Origin: Chryseobacterium glaciei
Lineage (GTDB): Bacteria > Bacteroidota > Bacteroidia > Flavobacteriales > Weeksellaceae
Assembly: GCF_001648155.1 (NCBI RefSeq)
Contig: NZ_CP015199.1
Location: 2,738,501 to 2,802,500 of the forward strand
DNA length: 64,000 nt
Direction: 5' to 3'
Shown here piece by piece: positions 16,417-25,716 of this stretch. Below the pieces are notes generated by a model. The model worked only from the letters and a program-made list of their open reading frames with translations. It made no database searches and was not told where the DNA came from. Numbering within the stretch: position 1 is the first letter of the stretch; each line of letters begins with the position of its first letter. The position numbers were made by a program, and so were the translations under genes.

Positions 16417-16932
16417 TTATTTTAAAAGCTTATCTATGGTTGTCTGAATTTCAGGATCTTCGGGAGAAATAGCATAATATTTTGCAATCGCAGATTTTTG
16501 ATCGATCACCATATATCTTGGAATCCAGTTAAGGTCAATATAATTATTGAAATCATTTTTCCAGCCGGAAGAAAACCAGTAATTCTCTTTGTCTTTCATT
16601 TCGAATCTTTCAAGACTTTTATTAAATCCTTCTTTTGATCGGTCTAAGGAAAGGAATACAAAATCGATATTCTTGTTTTTTTCTTCTAATTCTTTAGCTT
16701 TTGGAAGTGCATTTAAACAATCTCTACACCATCCGGCCCAAAAATCAATCACTAAAACTTTTCCTTTATGCTGATCCAGAATTTGTTGAATGGTAACGCT
16801 TTTACCTTCTTCATTTTCCAGTTTTTGACTTAAAGCTTCTTTAGAAAATTTAGTTTTAAGAACTGTTGGGATCTTTTGAGAACAGCCTAGTCCAAAAATA
16901 CACATCATCAATAGTAATAATAACTTTTTCAT
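16417..16932 (-). CDS. Thioredoxin-fold lipoprotein (TlpA/ResA-like)
   Basis: The start at 16932 gives a 171-residue protein with a lipoprotein signal (lipobox GLGC, Cys17); a longer frame back to 17004 would bury this signal and a promoter word. The thioredoxin-like active site is FWAGWCRDC with Cys69 and Cys72, preceded by LDQHKGKVLVIDFW and followed by VFLSLDRSKEGF and WIPRYMVID (cis-proline region). It is expected to be a membrane-anchored periplasmic thiol-disulfide reductase, as in ResA/TlpA proteins that reduce apocytochromes or other secreted proteins. The partner is unknown. Confidence 0.88.
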   Translation of the reverse strand: MKKLLLLLMMCIFGLGCSQKIPTVLKTKFSKEALSQKLENEEGKSVTIQQILDQHKGKVLVIDFWAGWCRDCLNALPKAKELEEKNKNIDFVFLSLDRSKEGFNKSLERFEMKDKENYWFSSGWKNDFNNYIDLNWIPRYMVIDQKSAIAKYYAISPEDPEIQTTIDKLLK

Positions 16933-16952
16933 TTTTTCAATTACATTTAATG

Positions 16953-16960
16953 CAAATCTA
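16953..16960 (-). promoter_or_regulatory. -7 promoter word for the thioredoxin-like gene
   Basis: On the minus strand TAGATTTG fits TAnnTTTG and lies 20 bases before the ATG at 16932, supporting that start over the one at 17004. Confidence 0.45.
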
Positions 16961-17036
16961 AACAATGAAACGCAATTGGAGATTGGTTTCTTATTATTTA
17001 GCAAAAATTTAAGAGATTGAGAATTTCTATAAATGC

Positions 17037-17852
17037 TTATTGATAGTTCTTTACCAAACCTTTTACCAACGTAATAACATTCGGCATTGCTTTATTGGCA
17101 GCATTTAATACTTCTTCGTGAGAAACGGCAAAGGCAATGTCCGGCCCACCAAGATCTGTAATAATGGAAACGCAAAAAACTTCCATTCCCATGTGCTTGG
17201 CAACGATAACTTCGGGAACGGTACTCATACCGACCATATCGCCACCGATGGCTTTGATCATTCCGTATTCAGCTGGAGTTTCAAAAGTAGGGCCTTGTAA
17301 AGCAACATAAACTCCCTGTTGAAATTTAATATTATTTTCTGAGGCAACTTGTTCTGCTACTGCAATCATCTTTTTGTTGTAAGGTTCACTCATATCAACG
17401 AAACGAGGACCAAAAGAGTCTATATTTTTTCCACGAAGCGGGTGTTCGGGCATCATGTTGATATGATCTTTTACAATCACAACATCTGCAACGCTAAAAT
17501 TAGGATTTACTCCACCACAAGCATTAGAAAGAATCAGGTTTTTAATTCCTAATAAATGAAAAATTCGGATAGGAAAAGTAACAGTTTCAATAGAATGACC
17601 TTCATAATAATGAAAACGGCCGCTCATCATCAATACTTTTTTGCCTTCCAGAATTCCATAAATTAATTTTCCGCCATGACCTACAATCGTGGTTTGAGGA
17701 AAATTAGGAATGTCTTTATATTCTAAAATATGAATAGCTTCCACCTCGTCTTGAAGTTTTCCTAATCCAGATCCTAAAACAATGGCAAAATCAGGAATAT
17801 CCTGAATAATATTTTTAATGAAATCAGCGGTCTGCTTACTATTTTCTAACAT
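17037..17852 (-). CDS. Purine nucleoside phosphorylase (trimeric, PNP-I)
   Basis: A 271-residue trimeric-type purine nucleoside phosphorylase: phosphate-binding VLGSGLGKL and VGHGGKLIYG, the SGRFHYYEGHS loop, LSNACGGVNPNF, and the base-binding GPTFETPAEYGM followed by VGMSTVPEVIVAKHMGMEV. It should split inosine, guanosine or xanthosine with phosphate in purine salvage. It overlaps the end of lpxK by 14 bases on the same strand, so it is cotranscribed and probably translationally coupled with it, an arrangement without a metabolic link. Confidence 0.95.
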   Translation of the reverse strand: MLENSKQTADFIKNIIQDIPDFAIVLGSGLGKLQDEVEAIHILEYKDIPNFPQTTIVGHGGKLIYGILEGKKVLMMSGRFHYYEGHSIETVTFPIRIFHLLGIKNLILSNACGGVNPNFSVADVVIVKDHINMMPEHPLRGKNIDSFGPRFVDMSEPYNKKMIAVAEQVASENNIKFQQGVYVALQGPTFETPAEYGMIKAIGGDMVGMSTVPEVIVAKHMGMEVFCVSIITDLGGPDIAFAVSHEEVLNAANKAMPNVITLVKGLVKNYQ

Positions 17853-18861
17853 AATCTAAGATGATTTGGTTGAATTCCTCTTTTTTATCGATCACTACAT
17901 TAATAGGCCAATAGTAAACGATGTCTCTAAGATAATCAAAGGATTTCAAACGAACATAATCTTTCTCAGTTGTTAAGATCAATTTGTATTCACCTAATTT
18001 TTTATAATCGGCAATGATCTTTTTAATATCATCTTCTGTAAAATTATGGTGATCTCTGAATTTTAAATGCTTTACTCGTTGTGAAAATTTGGCTAAATGT
18101 GCCAACAACGGCTTCGGATTGGCGATTCCTGTAATTAACAGAATATCATAGTAATTCAGGTTGTTGTCAGGAAGCATTTTTTCTTTTCCGTACACATTTT
18201 CGTCATACCCGATGGATGAAAAGAATACTTTTTGGGTACGATCCGGTCTGATTCTGGAAATATAATACTGCTTGGTTTCTTCTGTCAGTTCATCAGGACA
18301 TTTGCTGACCATAATGATGTCTGCTCTTTTATAACCTGTTCTGGATTCTCTCAAATCTCCAGCAGGAAGCAAATGATCTTTAAAGAAAGGATCATTAAAA
18401 TCAGTCATCAAAATATTAAACCCTGCCTTGATTGCTCTGTGTTGAAATGCATCATCCAAAACCAAAACATCAAGATCCATATCTTCAATGACTTTTTTGG
18501 CTCCGGGAACTCTTTCTTCAGAAACGGCAATCACAAAACGGTTTTTGAAACGTTCAAATAATTGCATTGCTTCATCGCCTACAGTTTTATAATTACTCTC
18601 GTAATTCGTTACATCATAACCTTTTGTAAGTCTTCCATAACCGCGCGAAAGCACACCTGTTCTGTAATGTTTAGAAAGGTATTGAGCAAGATACATCACC
18701 ATTGGCGATTTTCCGCTTCCGCCCACGGAGAGGTTACCGACATTAATTATCGGAGTCTTGAATTTCGTAGATTTAAAAATTCCCAGGTCATACATTGTGT
18801 TTCGGATACCCGTTACCATATGATAACCGAGGGAAAAAGGATAGAGGTACCATCTTTTCAT
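17839..18861 (-). CDS. lpxK: Tetraacyldisaccharide 4'-kinase (lipid A synthesis)
   Basis: A 340-residue LpxK: P-loop NVGNLSVGGSGKSPMVMYLA near residue 42, VLSRGYGR, GDEAMQLFERF and the LDDAFQHRAIKAGFNIL motif of the family. It phosphorylates the 4' position of the disaccharide-1-phosphate lipid A precursor at the inner membrane. It is the first gene of a unit with the purine nucleoside phosphorylase and is divergent from truA. A -7 word lies just upstream, leaving a very short leader. Confidence 0.95.
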   Translation of the reverse strand: MKRWYLYPFSLGYHMVTGIRNTMYDLGIFKSTKFKTPIINVGNLSVGGSGKSPMVMYLAQYLSKHYRTGVLSRGYGRLTKGYDVTNYESNYKTVGDEAMQLFERFKNRFVIAVSEERVPGAKKVIEDMDLDVLVLDDAFQHRAIKAGFNILMTDFNDPFFKDHLLPAGDLRESRTGYKRADIIMVSKCPDELTEETKQYYISRIRPDRTQKVFFSSIGYDENVYGKEKMLPDNNLNYYDILLITGIANPKPLLAHLAKFSQRVKHLKFRDHHNFTEDDIKKIIADYKKLGEYKLILTTEKDYVRLKSFDYLRDIVYYWPINVVIDKKEEFNQIILDYVRK

Positions 18862-18868
18862 ACGCTTG

Positions 18869-18876
18869 CAAAAATA
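18869..18876 (-). promoter_or_regulatory. -7 promoter word of lpxK
   Basis: TATTTTTG on the minus strand, eight bases before the lpxK ATG, matches TAnnTTTG. Confidence 0.45.
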
Positions 18877-18966
18877 AGGATTTTCAAAAGTATTTGGCTA
18901 AATATTAACAATGATTTTTCAACATTTATTTTGATAAATGAGTTCATGATTATCATTAAATTAAAG

Positions 18967-18974
18967 TATTTTTG
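18967..18974 (+). promoter_or_regulatory. -7 promoter word of truA
   Basis: TATTTTTG, 18 bases before the truA TTG start, matches TAnnTTTG. Confidence 0.45.
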
Positions 18975-18992
18975 TAGAGTTATTTTATTACA

Positions 18993-19724
18993 TTGAGGTA
19001 TTTTATTGAGTTTTCCTATAACGGCAAAAATTATTTCGGCTATCAGATCCAGCCGACTGCTATTACCGTGCAGGAAGAATTGGAAAAGGCACTTTCCACT
19101 ATTTTAAGAGAAGAAATTAAGACAACAGGCGCCGGACGAACAGATACTGGCGTTCATGCCAAGAAAATATTTGCTCATTTTGATACCGATCAGGTGTTGA
19201 ATGATCAGTTTTCTCATCGATTAAACAGTTTTCTTCCGGCTGATATTTCCATCAAAAGAATTTTTGAGGTTAAAGATGATTTTCATGCACGTTTTGATGC
19301 TACTTTCAGAACATATGAATATTATATCTCGATGGAAAAAAATCCGTTTACACAAGATTCTGCCTGGCAACATTGGAGAAGACCTTTAGATATTAATAAA
19401 ATGAATGAAGCCTGTAAGATCTTATTTGAATATGATGATTTTACAAGTTTTGCAAAACTTCATACCGACAATAAAACCAATCTTTGTAAAATGTACAAAG
19501 CAGAATGGCAACAAAACGGGACTGAATTAAAATTCACTGTTTCTGCGAACCGTTTTCTTAGAAATATGGTACGTGCGATTGTAGGAACCATGGTAGAAAT
19601 AGGTTCAGGGAAAATAAAACCTGAAGAACTACGAAATGTCATTGAAAATAAAAACCGAAATTCTGCCGGAACTTCTGCTCCTGCACAAGGTTTGTTTTTG
19701 GTGGATGTTGGATATGAATTTTAA
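18993..19724 (+). CDS. truA: tRNA pseudouridine(38-40) synthase
   Basis: A 243-residue TruA. It starts with MRYFIEFSYNGKNYFGYQ, and the catalytic Asp lies in TGAGRTDTGVHAK; RFDATFRTYEYYI and SANRFLRNMVRAIVGTM are further family motifs. It modifies uridines 38-40 of the tRNA anticodon stem. The start codon is TTG at 18993; no ATG precedes it in frame, and the protein begins exactly where known TruA proteins begin. The downstream membrane protein starts 28 bases later and may be cotranscribed. Confidence 0.96.
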   Translation: MRYFIEFSYNGKNYFGYQIQPTAITVQEELEKALSTILREEIKTTGAGRTDTGVHAKKIFAHFDTDQVLNDQFSHRLNSFLPADISIKRIFEVKDDFHARFDATFRTYEYYISMEKNPFTQDSAWQHWRRPLDINKMNEACKILFEYDDFTSFAKLHTDNKTNLCKMYKAEWQQNGTELKFTVSANRFLRNMVRAIVGTMVEIGSGKIKPEELRNVIENKNRNSAGTSAPAQGLFLVDVGYEF

Positions 19725-19752
19725 ATAAAACTATTAAAAAAACTAAAACATT

Positions 19753-20091
19753 ATGGTGTCAATTTTTATAATTATTGGAGCTTACAGGTATTATGCCGGC
19801 CTTGCGGAGAGGTTTGGAAAAACGAAATGGCATTTCGGACTTTTAGCGATTGGAATTTATCTTGGATTTCAGATTTTATTTCTTTTTTGCTATGCAATTT
19901 ATGAAGGACTTACAAATCCAGGAAGTTTGAACGATAATAACTATAGCGGTTTTACATTGGTTAATTTAATAAGTTGGTTATTTGCTATTGGTGTTGTGTA
20001 TGCATTTCATACCTATCTTGAAAAGAAATTTACAAAGGAAATGATAAGAAAACCTTCTTTAGAAATTGAAGAAATTGGAAATAAAGAATAA
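19753..20091 (+). CDS. Small integral membrane protein, unknown function
   Basis: A 112-residue protein with three hydrophobic segments (about residues 1-12, 27-50 and 70-88), and a charged tail KKFTKEMIRKPSLEIEEIGNKE. I do not recognise the family. It follows truA by 28 bases on the same strand and precedes an ABC exporter gene with its own promoter. Nothing in the sequence tells what it does. The 187 bases after it hold only the promoter word of the next gene. Confidence 0.6.
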   Translation: MVSIFIIIGAYRYYAGLAERFGKTKWHFGLLAIGIYLGFQILFLFCYAIYEGLTNPGSLNDNNYSGFTLVNLISWLFAIGVVYAFHTYLEKKFTKEMIRKPSLEIEEIGNKE

Positions 20092-20231
20092 TAAATGATG
20101 GTGACTAAGATTGGTATTTAAGACATTAAGATTTATAAAAACCAAAAATTATCTATACCATAAATATCAGCTATCTGATATTTTCTATTACTATTTGATG
20201 AAGTTGTAAAGGCAGACAAATTTTAAAGTCT

Positions 20232-20239
20232 TATTTTTG
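20232..20239 (+). promoter_or_regulatory. -7 promoter word of the ABC exporter gene
   Basis: TATTTTTG fits TAnnTTTG and lies 39 bases before the ATG at 20279; a TTG stands 25 bases upstream, slightly wider than the usual -33 spacing. Confidence 0.45.
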
Positions 20240-20278
20240 CAAAAGAATTTTATTTAATTCCTTTCTTCAATTCCTACA

Positions 20279-22039
20279 ATGAAAAAACAAGATACCGGGG
20301 CAATTATCAAAAGATTATTCTTCATCGGGATGAAATTCCGTTCGTGGTTTATCATAACTTTGGTAATTTCTATATTTCTTTCCATCGTTTCTACTTACAG
20401 GCCGTACCTTACCATGCAGGTGGTAGATAACGATATTACCAAACTTCACGATAAGGCTTTGATGATGAAGCATATTTATCTGTTGGTAGGTTTGGTTTTT
20501 GCTGAAACTGTTTTAAACTTTTTCTTAGTGTATTTCTCTAATTATATTTCTCAGAATGTTATCAGAGATATCAGAGAAAGATTATATGCTAAACTGATCT
20601 ATTTCAGAACATCATTTTTTGATAAAACGCCAATCGGGCAGCTCGTAACGCGTGCTGTAGGAGATGTGGAAACCATTGCGACGGTTTATACCGACGGTTT
20701 CCTGATGGTTTTCGGGGATATTTTGAGAATCGTTTTTGTGTTGATAATGATGTTCAGCACGAACGTTCATTTGAGTTATATTACGTTGGCGATTTTACCC
20801 TTAATGGTTTTGATTACGAGATTTTTCCAAAAAAGATTGAAAAAAGCTTTTGGAGATGAAAGAACTTGGACTTCAAATCAAAACTCTTTTGTTCAGGAAA
20901 GATTAGCAGGAATGCCTATTATTCAGGTGTTCAACAGACAGCAGGCTGAATATAAAAAGTTTGATGATATTAATATTACCTTAAAAGGAGCATTATTGAG
21001 AACTGTTTTTATCTTCTCATTATTCTTTCCTGTGGTTGAACTTATTTCTTCACTTTTTATAGGATTTATCCTGTTTTATGGAGGATATATCACAATTAGT
21101 GCTGGGGTTGTTATTGCATTTATTCAATATATTTCAATGTTGATTCGTCCTTTGAGACAGATCGCAGACCGTTTCAACAATATCCAACGTGGAATTGTAG
21201 GTGCAGAAAGAGTTCTTGGAGTGATGGATGAAGATTACGCAATGCCAAACACTGGAAAAGTGGAGAAAGATCATTTTGACGGTAAAATTGAATTCAAAGA
21301 AGTTCGTTTTGCATATGATGAGAAGCAGGAAGTTCTTAAAGGAATTGATTTTAAAGTGAATCCGGGAGAAACCGTAGCGATTGTTGGAGCAACCGGAGCC
21401 GGAAAATCTACCATTATTAGCTTGATTACAAGATTATATGATATTAATTCCGGTGAAATATTTATTGATGATGTTGAGCTTAAAGATTACGAATTATATA
21501 ATTTAAGAAGTCATATCGGAGTCGTATTGCAGGATGTTTTCCTATTCCATGGAAGTATTTTTGAGAATCTTGCTTTTGGGGATGATACGATTACGCTAGA
21601 AAAAATAAAAGCGGGCGCCAAAGAAATTGAGGTTGATGATTTTATTGAAAGTCTTCCCGGAGGATATGAATATGTGGTGAGTGAAAGAGGTTCATCGATT
21701 TCTTTAGGTCAGAGACAATTGTTATCTTTCCTAAGAGCTTATTTATCTGATCCAAAAATTTTAATTCTGGATGAAGCAACATCTTCTATTGACCACGAAA
21801 GTGAAAAACTGATTCAGAGAGCGACAGAGAAAATTACTAAAAACAGAACGTCAATTATTATTGCCCACAGACTTTCAACCATTGAAAAAGCCGATAAAAT
21901 TATCGTCATGGAACATGGGAAGATTGTAGAAGAAGGTAAACACCTTGAATTATTAGACAAAAACGGATATTATTCCACTCTTTACAAGGCTCAGTTGAGA
22001 CATGAAGTAGAGGAGAGTGAGGTTGTTGAAAATAATTAA
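20279..22039 (+). CDS. ABC transporter, fused permease and ATPase (exporter type)
   Basis: A 586-residue half-transporter: six membrane helices in residues 15-300, then an ATPase domain. Walker A is VGATGAGKST, the signature motif is ISLGQRQLL in place of LSGGQ, Walker B is KILILDEATSSID, and the H-loop is IIAHRLST. This layout matches MsbA/MDR-like exporters that work as dimers. It could move lipids, drugs or peptides; no partner gene sits beside it, so a homodimer is likely. It is well expressed as a single gene between its own promoter and terminator. Confidence 0.93.
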   Translation: MKKQDTGAIIKRLFFIGMKFRSWFIITLVISIFLSIVSTYRPYLTMQVVDNDITKLHDKALMMKHIYLLVGLVFAETVLNFFLVYFSNYISQNVIRDIRERLYAKLIYFRTSFFDKTPIGQLVTRAVGDVETIATVYTDGFLMVFGDILRIVFVLIMMFSTNVHLSYITLAILPLMVLITRFFQKRLKKAFGDERTWTSNQNSFVQERLAGMPIIQVFNRQQAEYKKFDDINITLKGALLRTVFIFSLFFPVVELISSLFIGFILFYGGYITISAGVVIAFIQYISMLIRPLRQIADRFNNIQRGIVGAERVLGVMDEDYAMPNTGKVEKDHFDGKIEFKEVRFAYDEKQEVLKGIDFKVNPGETVAIVGATGAGKSTIISLITRLYDINSGEIFIDDVELKDYELYNLRSHIGVVLQDVFLFHGSIFENLAFGDDTITLEKIKAGAKEIEVDDFIESLPGGYEYVVSERGSSISLGQRQLLSFLRAYLSDPKILILDEATSSIDHESEKLIQRATEKITKNRTSIIIAHRLSTIEKADKIIVMEHGKIVEEGKHLELLDKNGYYSTLYKAQLRHEVEESEVVENN

Positions 22040-22064
22040 GCTAAAATTATTTTTAGTTTAAAAT

Positions 22065-22097
22065 AAAAAAGATACTTTATTATAAAGTATCTTTTTT
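22065..22097. terminator. Bidirectional terminator
   Basis: AAAAAAGATACTTTA and TAAAGTATCTTTTTT form a 15-bp perfect stem with a 3-base loop, serving the ABC gene and the convergent small secreted gene. Confidence 0.9.
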
Positions 22098-22128
22098 TAT
22101 GCTTGAATGTTTGATGAAAGCCAAGAAT

Positions 22129-22467
22129 CTATAATCCATAAGGGATAATTCCAAGATCTTTTTTCCAAGTTTCACCGTATTTATCAGTTAGACTTTTCGC
22201 TAGGGCTAAATTATTTTTCTCCGCTTGTTTTGAAATGGTTGGACTAATCACACAATTTTCATAAACAACATCAACCTTATATTTTTTCCTGAAAGCTTCA
22301 TGATTTTTCGACATGATCCCGAATTGAATAAAATGAGGTAAGATTTCTACGTCTCTTTTTCCATTTTTATCTTTAATAGTTACTTTAACATCTTTATTTT
22401 TCTGCGCAAAGCTTACGCCTGAAAAGGATAATGCAATCAGTAAAAGAAATAATTTTGAGTTTTTCAT
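22129..22467 (-). CDS. Small secreted protein, unknown function
   Basis: A 112-residue protein with a clear signal peptide (MKNSKLFLLLIALSFSGVSFAQ) and a short lysine-rich mature part ending GETWKKDLGIIPYGL. One cysteine is present (VYENCVIS), so no internal disulfide is possible. I do not recognise a family. It lies 69 bases downstream of the patatin-barrel gene on the same strand and might be transcribed with it. Confidence 0.6.
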   Translation of the reverse strand: MKNSKLFLLLIALSFSGVSFAQKNKDVKVTIKDKNGKRDVEILPHFIQFGIMSKNHEAFRKKYKVDVVYENCVISPTISKQAEKNNLALAKSLTDKYGETWKKDLGIIPYGL

Positions 22468-22536
22468 ATATGGTTCTATAACTTATAGATTCAAAATTCA
22501 GGTGGAGGTTAAATTTATTTAATTTTAAAATAGTAA

Positions 22537-24918
22537 TTAAAACTTAAAGCCTATACTGAAATATACTCTCCAAAAATTAATCGCATTATTTTTGGAAACA
22601 TTAATATTGATAGGGCCTAAAATTGATTCATATCCTAGATTAAGACCATATCCATAAATGTCAGAACCTTCTTTTGTGAAGGGTGAAAGATCGTTACTTG
22701 CTCTGCCATAATGAAAAGAAGGCGTAAGATAAAGATTTTTATAAAGGTTGTATTGAATATCCACACCCAGTTTAGCGAATGAATTTGTGGGCACTTCTTT
22801 TTGTCGCAAACCGTTGAACTCTGGGTTTATTCCGCTAAAATTGTATTCGCTTCCGCCAAGATTATATTTTTGATTTAAAAAAAGATAAGGAGTTTTTTCT
22901 AAATTCTGATCTGAATTTTTAGATGAAAAATGAGTCCCTAAAAATGCATTGGCTTTAATCGAAATATTTTTAGTGACGGGAAAAACAAAGTTTTCGTTAA
23001 TTGCTAAGCTTAATAAGTTTTTTGGAATATAATAATACAAATCAGCCGGATTCAAATAATTATAAAGTGCCGGTTGTATATTTTCTAGATCATATAAATT
23101 ATACTGATCTCCAAAATAATATTTACTTATAATCTGCAGATTGTTTCCAGAAGTAGGATAATATCTTTCATTTAAACTATTCTGATTGAATTTAAAAAAC
23201 AGATCAAAATTATTATGCTGATATACCTTATTATCATAGCTGTAACCCGTTATAAATTGGCCTATTTTATCTGCTGAACGATTCAGTTTTTCTGTATTAT
23301 ATTCCATTCCCAATGAAGCCATTGAGTTTGGAGTAATTATGTAATTAATTGCTGTATTGGCAGTTGTATTTCTGTAAATAAAATCAGAGGAATTGGAATT
23401 AACTGTTTCGCTATCAAATTCATTACTTGCCCGAAGTAGGAAATCATTACTTTTCAGGTGAGAGGTGGTTCCTTCAGCACTTATCCACCAACGGAAATTC
23501 TTATCCATAAATTTTTGAAATTGCAAACGACCTTTGAAACGTTCTGAAATGTCTAAAGTGGCTAAGGCGCGAAATCTATTTTCAATATTTCGATAAGTAT
23601 AGTTAACGATAATACCGACAGACTGCTCGTTATCATAATGTAATGCAAGCTTAAAAGCACCTGCTTTTACTCTTTTTATAAATATATTCATAATGAGCCC
23701 GTCTTCAGAATCGGTATAAGTATAATACACCTTTTCGTATTGCCTCATCCCAAAAACCTTATCAATAGACTCGTTTACTGTTTTTGCATCATAATATTTT
23801 CCTTCACTTAAACCCATTAAGCTTTTAATACTTTCAACTTCAGAATGATTATTTAAAGGTGTTCCGTTGTCTTCACTATAAGTGAATTTTATGGTTGGTT
23901 TTTTTATTTCTTCAATTAGTTTATGATCATAAATAATTCCTAGTTTACGCTGTTCATTGGCTAAAGCAATAAATTCCGGGATGTGTTTTCTTGCTTCCTG
24001 CTCTCCGATTTTAATGATTTCTTTATAATTTTTGAAATCTTTTGTAGTGTAATCATTGAGAGGAGCTACAAAATCAACCAAAATATCAGACATTTTCTTT
24101 TGTTGATTAAAATCCTGAACGGAATGGAAAGCGTGGGTTTGGTAGATCATTTTCATGGGATTTTCTATTTCCTTTTTTGTGAAAAGTCTAAACCCGGTAT
24201 ACCCACCAATAATATAATCTGAACCCATATCTTTTACTTCCTGTACCGGAAAATTACGGTCTAGTCCACCGTCTACAAGAAGTTTACCATCAATATAAAC
24301 CGGTGCAAAGGCTGCAGGAATAGCTAATGTTGCACGTATTGCTAATGGAAGGGAGCCTTTTTTCTGCATTACAAGTCCGCCATTTACAATATCAGAAGAG
24401 GTAAGTTGTACAGGAATCTGAAGCTTGCTGAAATCGTTAATATGTTTGGCAGGAAAGGTTAGTGTATTGAGTACTTCAGACATATATTGTCCTTCTATAA
24501 AAGAACTCGGTAATGAAGGCAGACCACCTTCAACCGGAAATTCTATGATATACTTATTGTACTCATCTTTCTCGCTGATATTTACCTTATTGTAAGGGAT
24601 CTTATTGCTTAAAACTCTTTTCCAATTTGTGTCGTACACAATTTTCTTAAGCTGGTCTCCATTATATCCCATGGCATACAAACCGCCTAAAATCCCACCC
24701 ATACTGGTTCCGGTGATATAATCGACCTTAATTCCCAATGAATCTATTACTTTTAAAATTCCTATATGAGCGAATCCTTTTGCGCCACCACCACTTAGAG
24801 CAAGACCGAATTTGGTGTTGCTGGTAATGACTTTTGGAGTGGTTTTTATAGAATCCTGTGCGGGAAGCAATATATAAGTAAAGATGATGTTGAAAATAAT
24901 TAAAAATTGCTTCATCAT
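22537..24918 (-). CDS. Patatin-like phospholipase with BamA-type barrel (PlpD-like)
   Basis: A 793-residue exported protein in three parts: signal peptide; a patatin domain with LSGGGAKGFAHIGIL, GTSMGG (Ser72) and VDGG (Asp216), giving an intact catalytic dyad; then a POTRA-like segment (around 'SIKSLMGLSEGKYYDAKTVN') and a C-terminal 16-strand-type barrel ending in VYFSIGFKF. This matches the PlpD family, type Vd-like secreted or surface-displayed phospholipases. The ATG at 24918 (or 24915) is chosen because a -7 word lies just upstream and the longer reading begins at a TTG. The substrate is probably a phospholipid. Confidence 0.88.
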   Translation of the reverse strand: MMKQFLIIFNIIFTYILLPAQDSIKTTPKVITSNTKFGLALSGGGAKGFAHIGILKVIDSLGIKVDYITGTSMGGILGGLYAMGYNGDQLKKIVYDTNWKRVLSNKIPYNKVNISEKDEYNKYIIEFPVEGGLPSLPSSFIEGQYMSEVLNTLTFPAKHINDFSKLQIPVQLTSSDIVNGGLVMQKKGSLPLAIRATLAIPAAFAPVYIDGKLLVDGGLDRNFPVQEVKDMGSDYIIGGYTGFRLFTKKEIENPMKMIYQTHAFHSVQDFNQQKKMSDILVDFVAPLNDYTTKDFKNYKEIIKIGEQEARKHIPEFIALANEQRKLGIIYDHKLIEEIKKPTIKFTYSEDNGTPLNNHSEVESIKSLMGLSEGKYYDAKTVNESIDKVFGMRQYEKVYYTYTDSEDGLIMNIFIKRVKAGAFKLALHYDNEQSVGIIVNYTYRNIENRFRALATLDISERFKGRLQFQKFMDKNFRWWISAEGTTSHLKSNDFLLRASNEFDSETVNSNSSDFIYRNTTANTAINYIITPNSMASLGMEYNTEKLNRSADKIGQFITGYSYDNKVYQHNNFDLFFKFNQNSLNERYYPTSGNNLQIISKYYFGDQYNLYDLENIQPALYNYLNPADLYYYIPKNLLSLAINENFVFPVTKNISIKANAFLGTHFSSKNSDQNLEKTPYLFLNQKYNLGGSEYNFSGINPEFNGLRQKEVPTNSFAKLGVDIQYNLYKNLYLTPSFHYGRASNDLSPFTKEGSDIYGYGLNLGYESILGPININVSKNNAINFWRVYFSIGFKF

Positions 24919-24927
24919 ATTTTTTTC

Positions 24928-24935
24928 CAAAAATA
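24928..24935 (-). promoter_or_regulatory. -7 promoter word of the patatin-barrel gene
   Basis: TATTTTTG on the minus strand, 10 bases before the ATG at 24918. Confidence 0.45.
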
Positions 24936-25442
24936 TAAAAAAATTCAAAGATTGATTTTTGATTTATATTAATTAAAAATCATAAAATGGTTTATATTAG
25001 TTGCTTATATTATTTTTTTTAAAGTTTTTTATCCTGTTAACAGTGATTTAAATGAGAATATTTTTCTAAAATATTTGAATAATAAAGACTCTGAATTTCT
25101 ATTCTCAATATTTTTAATTAAATCATCATCAAAAGTTTTAAAATAATGTTTTAAGTATATAAAATATTGTTAAGCTTAGAATCATTAAAAATAAAAATCC
25201 TTTTATTAGCAAGAGTTATGATAATTTTTGTTAAAGTTTTAGGAATTCCAAATCTATGGATTGTATAGGTGTTTTACGAAAAATGGTTGATATTTTCAAA
25301 TTAAATGATAAAATCTTAACGAAACATTATGTTTGTATCGAAAAATTTATTAATTTTAATGTGAAATTGAACGACTACTCTAATAATTGGTAGGGTGTTT
25401 GATATAATTGAATGCTTTTTTTAATTAAACCCCAAAATATAA
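24936..25442. other. AT-rich intergenic region without a visible gene
   Basis: About 500 bases of very AT-rich DNA between divergent genes. No reading frame with plausible composition, no tRNA and no long hairpin was seen. The only recognised signal is a -7 word at 25328, leaving a leader of about 100 bases before the small gene at 25443. Confidence 0.6.
25328..25335 (+). promoter_or_regulatory. -7 promoter word of the small gene at 25443
   Basis: TATGTTTG fits TAnnTTTG. It predicts a leader of about 100 bases, room for a regulatory RNA structure, though none was recognised. Confidence 0.4.
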
Positions 25443-25655
25443 ATGAATAATATACAAGATGAATTTCAGGTCTTCAGAGACGAGTTAAGAAAATTGAATA
25501 TCGAAGTACAGAAAGTAGTAAAGGTAGGTAACGGTAGCATGGACTTTCACGAGGTTTTTTATAAATCCCCAAGATATGAGGATGTAAAGACTGTCTATGT
25601 TCAACGTCACTACCTGGATGAACTTATTGTAAAATTCAGACAAGCTTATAGCTAA
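25443..25655 (+). CDS. Small conserved-looking cytoplasmic protein, unknown function
   Basis: A 70-residue soluble protein without signal peptide: NNIQDEFQVFRDELRKLNIE, then KVGNGSMDFHEVFYKSPRYE and a C-terminal helix. Composition is balanced and coding-like, and the gene has its own promoter word and a strong terminator, so it is probably real. I do not recognise the family. Its isolation in an AT-rich gap and its strong signals suggest high, independent expression. Confidence 0.65.
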   Translation: MNNIQDEFQVFRDELRKLNIEVQKVVKVGNGSMDFHEVFYKSPRYEDVKTVYVQRHYLDELIVKFRQAYS

Positions 25656-25662
25656 AAAATAA

Positions 25663-25695
25663 AATACGCGGCTCAGGAAACCTGAGCCGCGTATT
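25663..25695. terminator. Strong bidirectional terminator
   Basis: A 15-bp perfect GC-rich stem (AATACGCGGCTCAGG with CCTGAGCCGCGTATT, loop AAA) with A and T runs on both sides, between convergent genes. Confidence 0.92.
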
Positions 25696-25716
25696 ATTTA
25701 TCATGTTTGAATAAAT

